Source: Paragordius varius (taxonomy: Eukaryota; Nematomorpha). From it: a DNA stretch of 64,000 bases. Under the pieces are notes generated by a model. The model made no database searches, was not told the origin of the DNA, and saw only the letters and a program-made list of their open reading frames with translations. This document shows, piece after piece, positions 1 to 14,483 of this stretch. The stretch covers positions 1,116,001 to 1,180,000 of the forward strand of contig OZ176060.1 in the NCBI GenBank assembly GCA_964247055.1, in the 5' to 3' direction. Position 1 is the first letter of the stretch; each line of letters starts with the position of its first letter. The translations under genes and the position numbers were made by a program.

Positions 1-3000
1 AATATTCAAAAAATGTTCAAAAATGTCATTTTTAAACTCAAAAATTAATAAAAAATAACAAAAATAATTAAAAAATACTCAAAAACAATTAAAAACAATT
101 AGAAAATTAACAAAATTCAACTAAAAATTAAAAAAATTCTTAAAATTGTCCTATTTTTCATTGAAAAATAACATTTTTCATTCTTTATATATACATATAT
201 ATAATAACAAAAATAACAAATCAAAAATAACAAACATCACTCATTTCATCCACATACATAAATGAGAGAGAGAGAGAAACACACCCACATTCACCATGTA
301 CAACAACTACAACTACTAGTGTGTGTGTGAGAGAGTGGAGAGAGAGAGTGTGTGAGAGAGTGTAACACAACAACACTCACCACAAGAGTGATGACGTCAT
401 CACTCTTGTGGTGAGTGTTGTTGTGATGGACACTTACTCATTTAATAATGAAGAAGAAGAAGAGAAGAGTAGAGAGAGAAGAAGGTTTTTGTTGTTGATT
501 CTTGTTGACACAAACACATATATACATGAATGAATGAATGAATGAAGAGAATGTTACACTACTACTATAGAAGAATGAAGAATATTGTTGAAGAAATGAG
601 TGTTATTCTTGTTTTTCAACAATTTTTGAATAAAAATGAGTATTTTTGAGACAATTTTACTAGATTTACTAATAATTTTGTTGAAAATTAACAATTTTTA
701 TACATTTTTTGATGAAAATGAATGTTTTTTGGACAATTTTGATGAATATTTATGAATATTATTGTTAAAATTGACATTTTTGACACATTTTTGATGATTT
801 GCTCAACATTTCATGAATAAATGACTAAAAAGTTGAAGAATTTTGAGTTTTTTTCTGTTTTTTTTGACTAAACTATGAATTTTTCTCTTATTTTTCAATA
901 AATTTTGAGTTTTTTCTTGAAATTTTTCTAAAATTCTCACAAAAATGAAGAAAAATTAGAAAAATTATCATTTTTTTTGAGTAAAAATTGATTTTTTTTG
1001 AATTTTTTGAGTTAAAATTGAATATTTAAATGATAATTATCTAAAATTCTTGTAAAAATGAGTGAAAATTAGAAAAAATAAGTAAAAATTTGTTAATTTT
1101 AGTGTAAAAATTCATTTTTTCTTCTTCAAAATTGACATTACCCAATTAAAAAATGTTAAAAATAAGAAAAAACTAGAAAAAATAAGTAAAAATTCACAAA
1201 ATATTCAAAAAATGTTCAAAAATGTCATTTTTAAACTCAAAAATTAATAAAAAATAACAAAAATAATTAAAAAATACTCAAAAACAATTAAAAACAATTA
1301 GAAAATTAACAAAATTCAACTAAAAATTAAAAAAATTCTTAAAATTGTCCTATTTTTCATTGAAAAATAACATTTTTCATTCTTTATATATACATATATA
1401 TAATAACAAAAATAACAAATCAAAAATAACAAACATCACTCATTTCATCCACATACATAAATGAGAGAGAGAGAGAAACACACCCACATTCACCATGTAC
1501 AACAACTACAACTACTAGTGTGTGTGTGAGAGAGTGGAGAGAGAGAGTGTGTGAGAGAGTGTAACACAACAACACTCACCACAAGAGTGATGACGTCATC
1601 ACTCTTGTGGTGAGTGTTGTTGTGATGGACACTTACTCATTTAATAATGAAGAAGAAGAAGAGAAGAGTAGAGAGAGAAGAAGGTTTTTGTTGTTGATTC
1701 TTGTTGACACAAACACATATATACATGAATGAATGAATGAATGAAGAGAATGTTACACTACTACTATAGAAGAATGAAGAATATTGTTGAAGAAATGAGT
1801 GTTATTCTTGTTTTTCAACAATTTTTGAATAAAAATGAGTATTTTTGAGACAATTTTACTAGATTTACTAATAATTTTGTTGAAAATTAACAATTTTTAT
1901 ACATTTTTTGATGAAAATGAATGTTTTTTGGACAATTTTGATGAATATTTATGAATATTATTGTTAAAATTGACATTTTTGACACATTTTTGATGATTTG
2001 CTCAACATTTCATGAATAAATGACTAAAAAGTTGAAGAATTTTGAGTTTTTTTCTGTTTTTTTTGACTAAACTATGAATTTTTCTCTTATTTTTCAATAA
2101 ATTTTGAGTTTTTTCTTGAAATTTTTCTAAAATTCTCACAAAAATGAAGAAAAATTAGAAAAATTATCATTTTTTTTGAGTAAAAATTGATTTTTTTTGA
2201 ATTTTTTGAGTTAAAATTGAATATTTAAATGATAATTATCTAAAATTCTTGTAAAAATGAGTGAAAATTAGAAAAAATAAGTAAAAATTTGTTAATTTTA
2301 GTGTAAAAATTCATTTTTTCTTCTTCAAAATTGACATTACCCAATTAAAAAATGTTAAAAATAAGAAAAAACTAGAAAAAATAAGTAAAAATTCACAAAA
2401 TATTCAAAAAATGTTCAAAAATGTCATTTTTAAACTCAAAAATTAATAAAAAATAACAAAAATAATTAAAAAATACTCAAAAACAATTAAAAACAATTAG
2501 AAAATTAACAAAATTCAACTAAAAATTAAAAAAATTCTTAAAATTGTCCTATTTTTCATTGAAAAATAACATTTTTCATTCTTTATATATACATATATAT
2601 AATAACAAAAATAACAAATCAAAAATAACAAACATCACTCATTTCATCCACATACATAAATGAGAGAGAGAGAGAAACACACCCACATTCACCATGTACA
2701 ACAACTACAACTACTAGTGTGTGTGTGAGAGAGTGGAGAGAGAGAGTGTGTGAGAGAGTGTAACACAACAACACTCACCACAAGAGTGATGACGTCATCA
2801 CTCTTGTGGTGAGTGTTGTTGTGATGGACACTTACTCATTTAATAATGAAGAAGAAGAAGAGAAGAGTAGAGAGAGAAGAAGGTTTTTGTTGTTGATTCT
2901 TGTTGACACAAACACATATATACATGAATGAATGAATGAATGAAGAGAATGTTACACTACTACTATAGAAGAATGAAGAATATTGTTGAAGAAATGAGTG

Positions 3001-6000
3001 TTATTCTTGTTTTTCAACAATTTTTGAATAAAAATGAGTATTTTTGAGACAATTTTACTAGATTTACTAATAATTTTGTTGAAAATTAACAATTTTTATA
3101 CATTTTTTGATGAAAATGAATGTTTTTTGGACAATTTTGATGAATATTTATGAATATTATTGTTAAAATTGACATTTTTGACACATTTTTGATGATTTGC
3201 TCAACATTTCATGAATAAATGACTAAAAAGTTGAAGAATTTTGAGTTTTTTTCTGTTTTTTTTGACTAAACTATGAATTTTTCTCTTATTTTTCAATAAA
3301 TTTTGAGTTTTTTCTTGAAATTTTTCTAAAATTCTCACAAAAATGAAGAAAAATTAGAAAAATTATCATTTTTTTTGAGTAAAAATTGATTTTTTTTGAA
3401 TTTTTTGAGTTAAAATTGAATATTTAAATGATAATTATCTAAAATTCTTGTAAAAATGAGTGAAAATTAGAAAAAATAAGTAAAAATTTGTTAATTTTAG
3501 TGTAAAAATTCATTTTTTCTTCTTCAAAATTGACATTACCCAATTAAAAAATGTTAAAAATAAGAAAAAACTAGAAAAAATAAGTAAAAATTCACAAAAT
3601 ATTCAAAAAATGTTCAAAAATGTCATTTTTAAACTCAAAAATTAATAAAAAATAACAAAAATAATTAAAAAATACTCAAAAACAATTAAAAACAATTAGA
3701 AAATTAACAAAATTCAACTAAAAATTAAAAAAATTCTTAAAATTGTCCTATTTTTCATTGAAAAATAACATTTTTCATTCTTTATATATACATATATATA
3801 ATAACAAAAATAACAAATCAAAAATAACAAACATCACTCATTTCATCCACATACATAAATGAGAGAGAGAGAGAAACACACCCACATTCACCATGTACAA
3901 CAACTACAACTACTAGTGTGTGTGTGAGAGAGTGGAGAGAGAGAGTGTGTGAGAGAGTGTAACACAACAACACTCACCACAAGAGTGATGACGTCATCAC
4001 TCTTGTGGTGAGTGTTGTTGTGATGGACACTTACTCATTTAATAATGAAGAAGAAGAAGAGAAGAGTAGAGAGAGAAGAAGGTTTTTGTTGTTGATTCTT
4101 GTTGACACAAACACATATATACATGAATGAATGAATGAATGAAGAGAATGTTACACTACTACTATAGAAGAATGAAGAATATTGTTGAAGAAATGAGTGT
4201 TATTCTTGTTTTTCAACAATTTTTGAATAAAAATGAGTATTTTTGAGACAATTTTACTAGATTTACTAATAATTTTGTTGAAAATTAACAATTTTTATAC
4301 ATTTTTTGATGAAAATGAATGTTTTTTGGACAATTTTGATGAATATTTATGAATATTATTGTTAAAATTGACATTTTTGACACATTTTTGATGATTTGCT
4401 CAACATTTCATGAATAAATGACTAAAAAGTTGAAGAATTTTGAGTTTTTTTCTGTTTTTTTTGACTAAACTATGAATTTTTCTCTTATTTTTCAATAAAT
4501 TTTGAGTTTTTTCTTGAAATTTTTCTAAAATTCTCACAAAAATGAAGAAAAATTAGAAAAATTATCATTTTTTTTGAGTAAAAATTGATTTTTTTTGAAT
4601 TTTTTGAGTTAAAATTGAATATTTAAATGATAATTATCTAAAATTCTTGTAAAAATGAGTGAAAATTAGAAAAAATAAGTAAAAATTTGTTAATTTTAGT
4701 GTAAAAATTCATTTTTTCTTCTTCAAAATTGACATTACCCAATTAAAAAATGTTAAAAATAAGAAAAAACTAGAAAAAATAAGTAAAAATTCACAAAATA
4801 TTCAAAAAATGTTCAAAAATGTCATTTTTAAACTCAAAAATTAATAAAAAATAACAAAAATAATTAAAAAATACTCAAAAACAATTAAAAACAATTAGAA
4901 AATTAACAAAATTCAACTAAAAATTAAAAAAATTCTTAAAATTGTCCTATTTTTCATTGAAAAATAACATTTTTCATTCTTTATATATACATATATATAA
5001 TAACAAAAATAACAAATCAAAAATAACAAACATCACTCATTTCATCCACATACATAAATGAGAGAGAGAGAGAAACACACCCACATTCACCATGTACAAC
5101 AACTACAACTACTAGTGTGTGTGTGAGAGAGTGGAGAGAGAGAGTGTGTGAGAGAGTGTAACACAACAACACTCACCACAAGAGTGATGACGTCATCACT
5201 CTTGTGGTGAGTGTTGTTGTGATGGACACTTACTCATTTAATAATGAAGAAGAAGAAGAGAAGAGTAGAGAGAGAAGAAGGTTTTTGTTGTTGATTCTTG
5301 TTGACACAAACACATATATACATGAATGAATGAATGAATGAAGAGAATGTTACACACAACTACTAAAGAAGAATGAAGAAGAAATTGTTGAAGAAGTGAT
5401 GAATATTCTTGTTTTTCAACAATTTTTGAATAAAAATGAGTATTTTTGAGACAATTTTACTAGATTTACTAATAATTTTGTTGAAAATTAACAATTTTTA
5501 TACATTTTTTGATGAAAATGAATGTTTTTTGGACAATTTTGATGAATATTTATGAATATTATTGTTAAAATTGACATTTTTGACACATTTTTGATGATTT
5601 GCTCAACATTTCATGAATAAATGACTAAAAAGTTGAAGAATTTTGAGTTTTTTTCTGTTTTTTTTGACTAAACTATGAATTTTTCTCTTATTTTTCAATA
5701 AATTTTGAGTTTTTTCTTGAAATTTTTCTAAAATTCTCACAAAAATGAAGAAAAATTAGAAAAATTATCATTTTTTTTGAGTAAAAATTGATTTTTTTTG
5801 AATTTTTTGAGTTAAAATTGAATATTTAAATGATAATTATCTAAAATTCTTGTAAAAATGAGTGAAAATTAGAAAAAATAAGTAAAAATTTGTTAATTTT
5901 AGTGTAAAAATTCATTTTTTCTTCTTCAAAATTGACATTACCCAATTAAAAAATGTTAAAAATAAGAAAAAACTAGAAAAAATAAGTAAAAATTCACAAA

Positions 6001-9000
6001 ATATTCAAAAAATGTTCAAAAATGTCATTTTTAAACTCAAAAATTAATAAAAAATAACAAAAATAATTAAAAAATACTCAAAAACAATTAAAAACAATTA
6101 GAAAATTAACAAAATTCAACTAAAAATTAAAAAAATTCTTAAAATTGTCCTATTTTTCATTGAAAAATAACATTTTTCATTCTTTATATATACATATATA
6201 TAATAACAAAAATAACAAATCAAAAATAACAAACATCACTCATTTCATCCACATACATAAATGAGAGAGAGAGAGAAACACACCCACATTCACCATGTAC
6301 AACAACTACAACTACTAGTGTGTGTGTGAGAGAGTGGAGAGAGAGAGTGTGTGAGAGAGTGTAACACAACAACACTCACCACAAGAGTGATGACGTCATC
6401 ACTCTTGTGGTGAGTGTTGTTGTGATGGACACTTACTCATTTAATAATGAAGAAGAAGAAGAGAAGAGTAGAGAGAGAAGAAGGTTTTTGTTGTTGATTC
6501 TTGTTGACACAAACACATATATACATGAATGAATGAATGAATGAAGAGAATGTTACACACAACTACTAAAGAAGAATGAAGAAGAAATTGTTGAAGAAGT
6601 GATGAATATTCTTGTTTTTCAACAATTTTTGAATAAAAATGAGTATTTTTGAGACAATTTTACTAGATTTACTAATAATTTTGTTGAAAATTAACAATTT
6701 TTATACATTTTTTGATGAAAATGAATGTTTTTTGGACAATTTTGATGAATATTTATGAATATTATTGTTAAAATTGACATTTTTGACACATTTTTGATGA
6801 TTTGCTCAACATTTCATGAATAAATGACTAAAAAGTTGAAGAATTTTGAGTTTTTTTCTGTTTTTTTTGACTAAACTATGAATTTTTCTCTTATTTTTCA
6901 ATAAATTTTGAGTTTTTTCTTGAAATTTTTCTAAAATTCTCACAAAAATGAAGAAAAATTAGAAAAATTATCATTTTTTTTGAGTAAAAATTGATTTTTT
7001 TTGAATTTTTTGAGTTAAAATTGAATATTTAAATGATAATTATCTAAAATTCTTGTAAAAATGAGTGAAAATTAGAAAAAATAAGTAAAAATTTGTTAAT
7101 TTTAGTGTAAAAATTCATTTTTTCTTCTTCAAAATTGACATTACCCAATTAAAAAATGTTAAAAATAAGAAAAAACTAGAAAAAATAAGTAAAAATTCAC
7201 AAAATATTCAAAAAATGTTCAAAAATGTCATTTTTAAACTCAAAAATTAATAAAAAATAACAAAAATAATTAAAAAATACTCAAAAACAATTAAAAACAA
7301 TTAGAAAATTAACAAAATTCAACTAAAAATTAAAAAAATTCTTAAAATTGTCCTATTTTTCATTGAAAAATAACATTTTTCATTCTTTATATATACATAT
7401 ATATAATAACAAAAATAACAAATCAAAAATAACAAACATCACTCATTTCATCCACATACATAAATGAGAGAGAGAGAGAAACACACCCACATTCACCATG
7501 TACAACAACTACAACTACTAGTGTGTGTGTGAGAGAGTGGAGAGAGAGAGTGTGTGAGAGAGTGTAACACAACAACACTCACCACAAGAGTGATGACGTC
7601 ATCACTCTTGTGGTGAGTGTTGTTGTGATGGACACTTACTCATTTAATAATGAAGAAGAAGAAGAGAAGAGTAGAGAGAGAAGAAGGTTTTTGTTGTTGA
7701 TTCTTGTTGACACAAACACATATATACATGAATGAATGAATGAATGAAGAGAATGTTACACACAACTACTAAAGAAGAATGAAGAAGAAATTGTTGAAGA
7801 AGTGATGAATATTCTTGTTTTTCAACAATTTTTGAATAAAAATGAGTATTTTTGAGACAATTTTACTAGATTTACTAATAATTTTGTTGAAAATTAACAA
7901 TTTTTATACATTTTTTGATGAAAATGAATGTTTTTTGGACAATTTTGATGAATATTTATGAATATTATTGTTAAAATTGACATTTTTGACACATTTTTGA
8001 TGATTTGCTCAACATTTCATGAATAAATGACTAAAAAGTTGAAGAATTTTGAGTTTTTTTCTGTTTTTTTTGACTAAACTATGAATTTTTCTCTTATTTT
8101 TCAATAAATTTTGAGTTTTTTCTTGAAATTTTTCTAAAATTCTCACAAAAATGAAGAAAAATTAGAAAAATTATCATTTTTTTTGAGTAAAAATTGATTT
8201 TTTTTGAATTTTTTGAGTTAAAATTGAATATTTAAATGATAATTATCTAAAATTCTTGTAAAAATGAGTGAAAATTAGAAAAAATAAGTAAAAATTTGTT
8301 AATTTTAGTGTAAAAATTCATTTTTTCTTCTTCAAAATTGACATTACCCAATTAAAAAATGTTAAAAATAAGAAAAAACTAGAAAAAATAAGTAAAAATT
8401 CACAAAATATTCAAAAAATGTTCAAAAATGTCATTTTTAAACTCAAAAATTAATAAAAAATAACAAAAATAATTAAAAAATACTCAAAAACAATTAAAAA
8501 CAATTAGAAAATTAACAAAATTCAACTAAAAATTAAAAAAATTCTTAAAATTGTCCTATTTTTCATTGAAAAATAACATTTTTCATTCTTTATATATACA
8601 TATATATAATAACAAAAATAACAAATCAAAAATAACAAACATCACTCATTTCATCCACATACATAAATGAGAGAGAGAGAGAAACACACCCACATTCACC
8701 ATGTACAACAACTACAACTACTAGTGTGTGTGTGAGAGAGTGGAGAGAGAGAGTGTGTGAGAGAGTGTAACACAACAACACTCACCACAAGAGTGATGAC
8801 GTCATCACTCTTGTGGTGAGTGTTGTTGTGATGGACACTTACTCATTTAATAATGAAGAAGAAGAAGAGAAGAGTAGAGAGAGAAGAAGGTTTTTGTTGT
8901 TGATTCTTGTTGACACAAACACATATATACATGAATGAATGAATGAATGAAGAGAATGTTACACACAACTACTAAAGAAGAATGAAGAAGAAATTGTTGA

Positions 9001-12000
9001 AGAAGTGATGAATATTCTTGTTTTTCAACAATTTTTGAATAAAAATGAGTATTTTTGAGACAATTTTACTAGATTTACTAATAATTTTGTTGAAAATTAA
9101 CAATTTTTATACATTTTTTGATGAAAATGAATGTTTTTTGGACAATTTTGATGAATATTTATGAATATTATTGTTAAAATTGACATTTTTGACACATTTT
9201 TGATGATTTGCTCAACATTTCATGAATAAATGACTAAAAAGTTGAAGAATTTTGAGTTTTTTTCTGTTTTTTTTGACTAAACTATGAATTTTTCTCTTAT
9301 TTTTCAATAAATTTTGAGTTTTTTCTTGAAATTTTTCTAAAATTCTCACAAAAATGAAGAAAAATTAGAAAAATTATCATTTTTTTTGAGTAAAAATTGA
9401 TTTTTTTTGAATTTTTTGAGTTAAAATTGAATATTTAAATGATAATTATCTAAAATTCTTGTAAAAATGAGTGAAAATTAGAAAAAATAAGTAAAAATTT
9501 GTTAATTTTAGTGTAAAAATTCATTTTTTCTTCTTCAAAATTGACATTACCCAATTAAAAAATGTTAAAAATAAGAAAAAACTAGAAAAAATAAGTAAAA
9601 ATTCACAAAATATTCAAAAAATGTTCAAAAATGTCATTTTTAAACTCAAAAATTAATAAAAAATAACAAAAATAATTAAAAAATACTCAAAAACAATTAA
9701 AAACAATTAGAAAATTAACAAAATTCAACTAAAAATTAAAAAAATTCTTAAAATTGTCCTATTTTTCATTGAAAAATAACATTTTTCATTCTTTATATAT
9801 ACATATATATAATAACAAAAATAACAAATCAAAAATAACAAACATCACTCATTTCATCCACATACATAAATGAGAGAGAGAGAGAAACACACCCACATTC
9901 ACCATGTACAACAACTACAACTACTAGTGTGTGTGTGAGAGAGTGGAGAGAGAGAGTGTGTGAGAGAGTGTAACACAACAACACTCACCACAAGAGTGAT
10001 GACGTCATCACTCTTGTGGTGAGTGTTGTTGTGATGGACACTTACTCATTTAATAATGAAGAAGAAGAAGAGAAGAGTAGAGAGAGAAGAAGGTTTTTGT
10101 TGTTGATTCTTGTTGACACAAACACATATATACATGAATGAATGAATGAATGAAGAGAATGTTACACTACTACTATAGAAGAATGAAGAATATTGTTGAA
10201 GAAATGAGTGTTATTCTTGTTTTTCAACAATTTTTGAATAAAAATGAGTATTTTTGAGACAATTTTACTAGATTTACTAATAATTTTGTTGAAAATTAAC
10301 AATTTTTATACATTTTTTGATGAAAATGAATGTTTTTTGGACAATTTTGATGAATATTTATGAATATTATTGTTAAAATTGACATTTTTGACACATTTTT
10401 GATGATTTGCTCAACATTTCATGAATAAATGACTAAAAAGTTGAAGAATTTTGAGTTTTTTTCTGTTTTTTTTGACTAAACTATGAATTTTTCTCTTATT
10501 TTTCAATAAATTTTGAGTTTTTTCTTGAAATTTTTCTAAAATTCTCACAAAAATGAAGAAAAATTAGAAAAATTATCATTTTTTTTGAGTAAAAATTGAT
10601 TTTTTTTGAATTTTTTGAGTTAAAATTGAATATTTAAATGATAATTATCTAAAATTCTTGTAAAAATGAGTGAAAATTAGAAAAAATAAGTAAAAATTTG
10701 TTAATTTTAGTGTAAAAATTCATTTTTTCTTCTTCAAAATTGACATTACCCAATTAAAAAATGTTAAAAATAAGAAAAAACTAGAAAAAATAAGTAAAAA
10801 TTCACAAAATATTCAAAAAATGTTCAAAAATGTCATTTTTAAACTCAAAAATTAATAAAAAATAACAAAAATAATTAAAAAATACTCAAAAACAATTAAA
10901 AACAATTAGAAAATTAACAAAATTCAACTAAAAATTAAAAAAATTCTTAAAATTGTCCTATTTTTCATTGAAAAATAACATTTTTCATTCTTTATATATA
11001 CATATATATAATAACAAAAATAACAAATCAAAAATAACAAACATCACTCATTTCATCCACATACATAAATGAGAGAGAGAGAGAAACACACCCACATTCA
11101 CCATGTACAACAACTACAACTACTAGTGTGTGTGTGAGAGAGTGGAGAGAGAGAGTGTGTGAGAGAGTGTAACACAACAACACTCACCACAAGAGTGATG
11201 ACGTCATCACTCTTGTGGTGAGTGTTGTTGTGATGGACACTTACTCATTTAATAATGAAGAAGAAGAAGAGAAGAGTAGAGAGAGAAGAAGGTTTTTGTT
11301 GTTGATTCTTGTTGACACAAACACATATATACATGAATGAATGAATGAATGAAGAGAATGTTACACTACTACTATAGAAGAATGAAGAATATTGTTGAAG
11401 AAATGAGTGTTATTCTTGTTTTTCAACAATTTTTGAATAAAAATGAGTATTTTTGAGACAATTTTACTAGATTTACTAATAATTTTGTTGAAAATTAACA
11501 ATTTTTATACATTTTTTGATGAAAATGAATGTTTTTTGGACAATTTTGATGAATATTTATGAATATTATTGTTAAAATTGACATTTTTGACACATTTTTG
11601 ATGATTTGCTCAACATTTCATGAATAAATGACTAAAAAGTTGAAGAATTTTGAGTTTTTTTCTGTTTTTTTTGACTAAACTATGAATTTTTCTCTTATTT
11701 TTCAATAAATTTTGAGTTTTTTCTTGAAATTTTTCTAAAATTCTCACAAAAATGAAGAAAAATTAGAAAAATTATCATTTTTTTTGAGTAAAAATTGATT
11801 TTTTTTGAATTTTTTGAGTTAAAATTGAATATTTAAATGATAATTATCTAAAATTCTTGTAAAAATGAGTGAAAATTAGAAAAAATAAGTAAAAATTTGT
11901 TAATTTTAGTGTAAAAATTCATTTTTTCTTCTTCAAAATTGACATTACCCAATTAAAAAATGTTAAAAATAAGAAAAAACTAGAAAAAATAAGTAAAAAT

Positions 12001-14483
12001 TCACAAAATATTCAAAAAATGTTCAAAAATGTCATTTTTAAACTCAAAAATTAATAAAAAATAACAAAAATAATTAAAAAATACTCAAAAACAATTAAAA
12101 ACAATTAGAAAATTAACAAAATTCAACTAAAAATTAAAAAAATTCTTAAAATTGTCCTATTTTTCATTGAAAAATAACATTTTTCATTCTTTATATATAC
12201 ATATATATAATAACAAAAATAACAAATCAAAAATAACAAACATCACTCATTTCATCCACATACATAAATGAGAGAGAGAGAGAAACACACCCACATTCAC
12301 CATGTACAACAACTACAACTACTAGTGTGTGTGTGAGAGAGTGGAGAGAGAGAGTGTGTGAGAGAGTGTAACACAACAACACTCACCACAAGAGTGATGA
12401 CGTCATCACTCTTGTGGTGAGTGTTGTTGTGATGGACACTTACTCATTTAATAATGAAGAAGAAGAAGAGAAGAGTAGAGAGAGAAGAAGGTTTTTGTTG
12501 TTGATTCTTGTTGACACAAACACATATATACATGAATGAATGAATGAATGAAGAGAATGTTACACACAACTACTAAAGAAGAATGAAGAAGAAATTGTTG
12601 AAGAAGTGATGAATATTCTTGTTTTTCAACAATTTTTGAATAAAAATGAGTATTTTTGAGACAATTTTACTAGATTTACTAATAATTTTGTTGAAAATTA
12701 ACAATTTTTATACATTTTTTGATGAAAATGAATGTTTTTTGGACAATTTTGATGAATATTTATGAATATTATTGTTAAAATTGACATTTTTGACACATTT
12801 TTGATGATTTGCTCAACATTTCATGAATAAATGACTAAAAAGTTGAAGAATTTTGAGTTTTTTTCTGTTTTTTTTGACTAAACTATGAATTTTTCTCTTA
12901 TTTTTCAATAAATTTTGAGTTTTTTCTTGAAATTTTTCTAAAATTCTCACAAAAATGAAGAAAAATTAGAAAAATTATCATTTTTTTTGAGTAAAAATTG
13001 ATTTTTTTTGAATTTTTTGAGTTAAAATTGAATATTTAAATGATAATTATCTAAAATTCTTGTAAAAATGAGTGAAAATTAGAAAAAATAAGTAAAAATT
13101 TGTTAATTTTAGTGTAAAAATTCATTTTTTCTTCTTCAAAATTGACATTACCCAATTAAAAAATGTTAAAAATAAGAAAAAACTAGAAAAAATAAGTAAA
13201 AATTCACAAAATATTCAAAAAATGTTCAAAAATGTCATTTTTAAACTCAAAAATTAATAAAAAATAACAAAAATAATTAAAAAATACTCAAAAACAATTA
13301 AAAACAATTAGAAAATTAACAAAATTCAACTAAAAATTAAAAAAATTCTTAAAATTGTCCTATTTTTCATTGAAAAATAACATTTTTCATTCTTTATATA
13401 TACATATATATAATAACAAAAATAACAAATCAAAAATAACAAACATCACTCATTTCATCCACATACATAAATGAGAGAGAGAGAGAAACACACCCACATT
13501 CACCATGTACAACAACTACAACTACTAGTGTGTGTGTGAGAGAGTGGAGAGAGAGAGTGTGTGAGAGAGTGTAACACAACAACACTCACCACAAGAGTGA
13601 TGACGTCATCACTCTTGTGGTGAGTGTTGTTGTGATGGACACTTACTCATTTAATAATGAAGAAGAAGAAGAGAAGAGTAGAGAGAGAAGAAGGTTTTTG
13701 TTGTTGATTCTTGTTGACACAAACACATATATACATGAATGAATGAATGAATGAAGAGAATGTTACACTACTACTATAGAAGAATGAAGAATATTGTTGA
13801 AGAAATGAGTGTTATTCTTGTTTTTCAACAATTTTTGAATAAAAATGAGTATTTTTGAGACAATTTTACTAGATTTACTAATAATTTTGTTGAAAATTAA
13901 CAATTTTTATACATTTTTTGATGAAAATGAATGTTTTTTGGACAATTTTGATGAATATTTATGAATATTATTGTTAAAATTGACATTTTTGACACATTTT
14001 TGATGATTTGCTCAACATTTCATGAATAAATGACTAAAAAGTTGAAGAATTTTGAGTTTTTTTCTGTTTTTTTTGACTAAACTATGAATTTTTCTCTTAT
14101 TTTTCAATAAATTTTGAGTTTTTTCTTGAAATTTTTCTAAAATTCTCACAAAAATGAAGAAAAATTAGAAAAATTATCATTTTTTTTGAGTAAAAATTGA
14201 TTTTTTTTGAATTTTTTGAGTTAAAATTGAATATTTAAATGATAATTATCTAAAATTCTTGTAAAAATGAGTGAAAATTAGAAAAAATAAGTAAAAATTT
14301 GTTAATTTTAGTGTAAAAATTCATTTTTTCTTCTTCAAAATTGACATTACCCAATTAAAAAATGTTAAAAATAAGAAAAAACTAGAAAAAATAAGTAAAA
14401 ATTCACAAAATATTCAAAAAATGTTCAAAAATGTCATTTTTAAACTCAAAAATTAATAAAAAATAACAAAAATAATTAAAAAA
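1..14483. repeat. Satellite array, family A (12 units of 1199/1203 bp plus a partial)
   Basis: Head-to-tail tandem array already in progress at the left edge. Using the same phase, units begin at 1, 1200, 2399, 3598, 4797, 6000, 7203, 8406, 9609, 10808, 12007 and 13210, and a ~75-bp partial unit follows from 14409. Two length variants exist. The 1199-bp form (v1) reads TTACACTACTACTATAG about 180 bp right of the palindrome. The 1203-bp form (v2) reads TTACACACAACTACTAAAG at the same place. Their order is v1 x4, v2 x4, v1 x2, v2, v1. Outside this ~60-bp patch I see no differences between units. Each unit has an A-rich left flank, a GA/GT-rich core with a 60-bp palindrome, and a T-rich right flank. 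No coding sequence is visible. The copy number may be limited by assembly. Confidence 0.97.
366..13634. repeat. 60-bp perfect palindromes of family A (12 copies)
   Basis: Each A unit carries one perfect inverted repeat with two 30-bp arms and no spacer. Positions are 366-425, 1565-1624, 2764-2823, 3963-4022, 5162-5221, 6365-6424, 7568-7627, 8771-8830, 9974-10033, 11173-11232, 12372-12431 and 13575-13634. The centre is TGACGTCA, the full palindromic CRE/ATF octamer, extended to GAGTGATGACGTCATCACTC. Pairing stops on both sides where A would face A. A sequence like this could extrude as a cruciform. Whether any protein binds it is unknown. Confidence 0.95.

Noticed and set aside
366-425. TGACGTCA as a true CREB promoter site
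   Set aside because: It sits in a satellite with no gene nearby; the motif is real but promoter function is unsupported.
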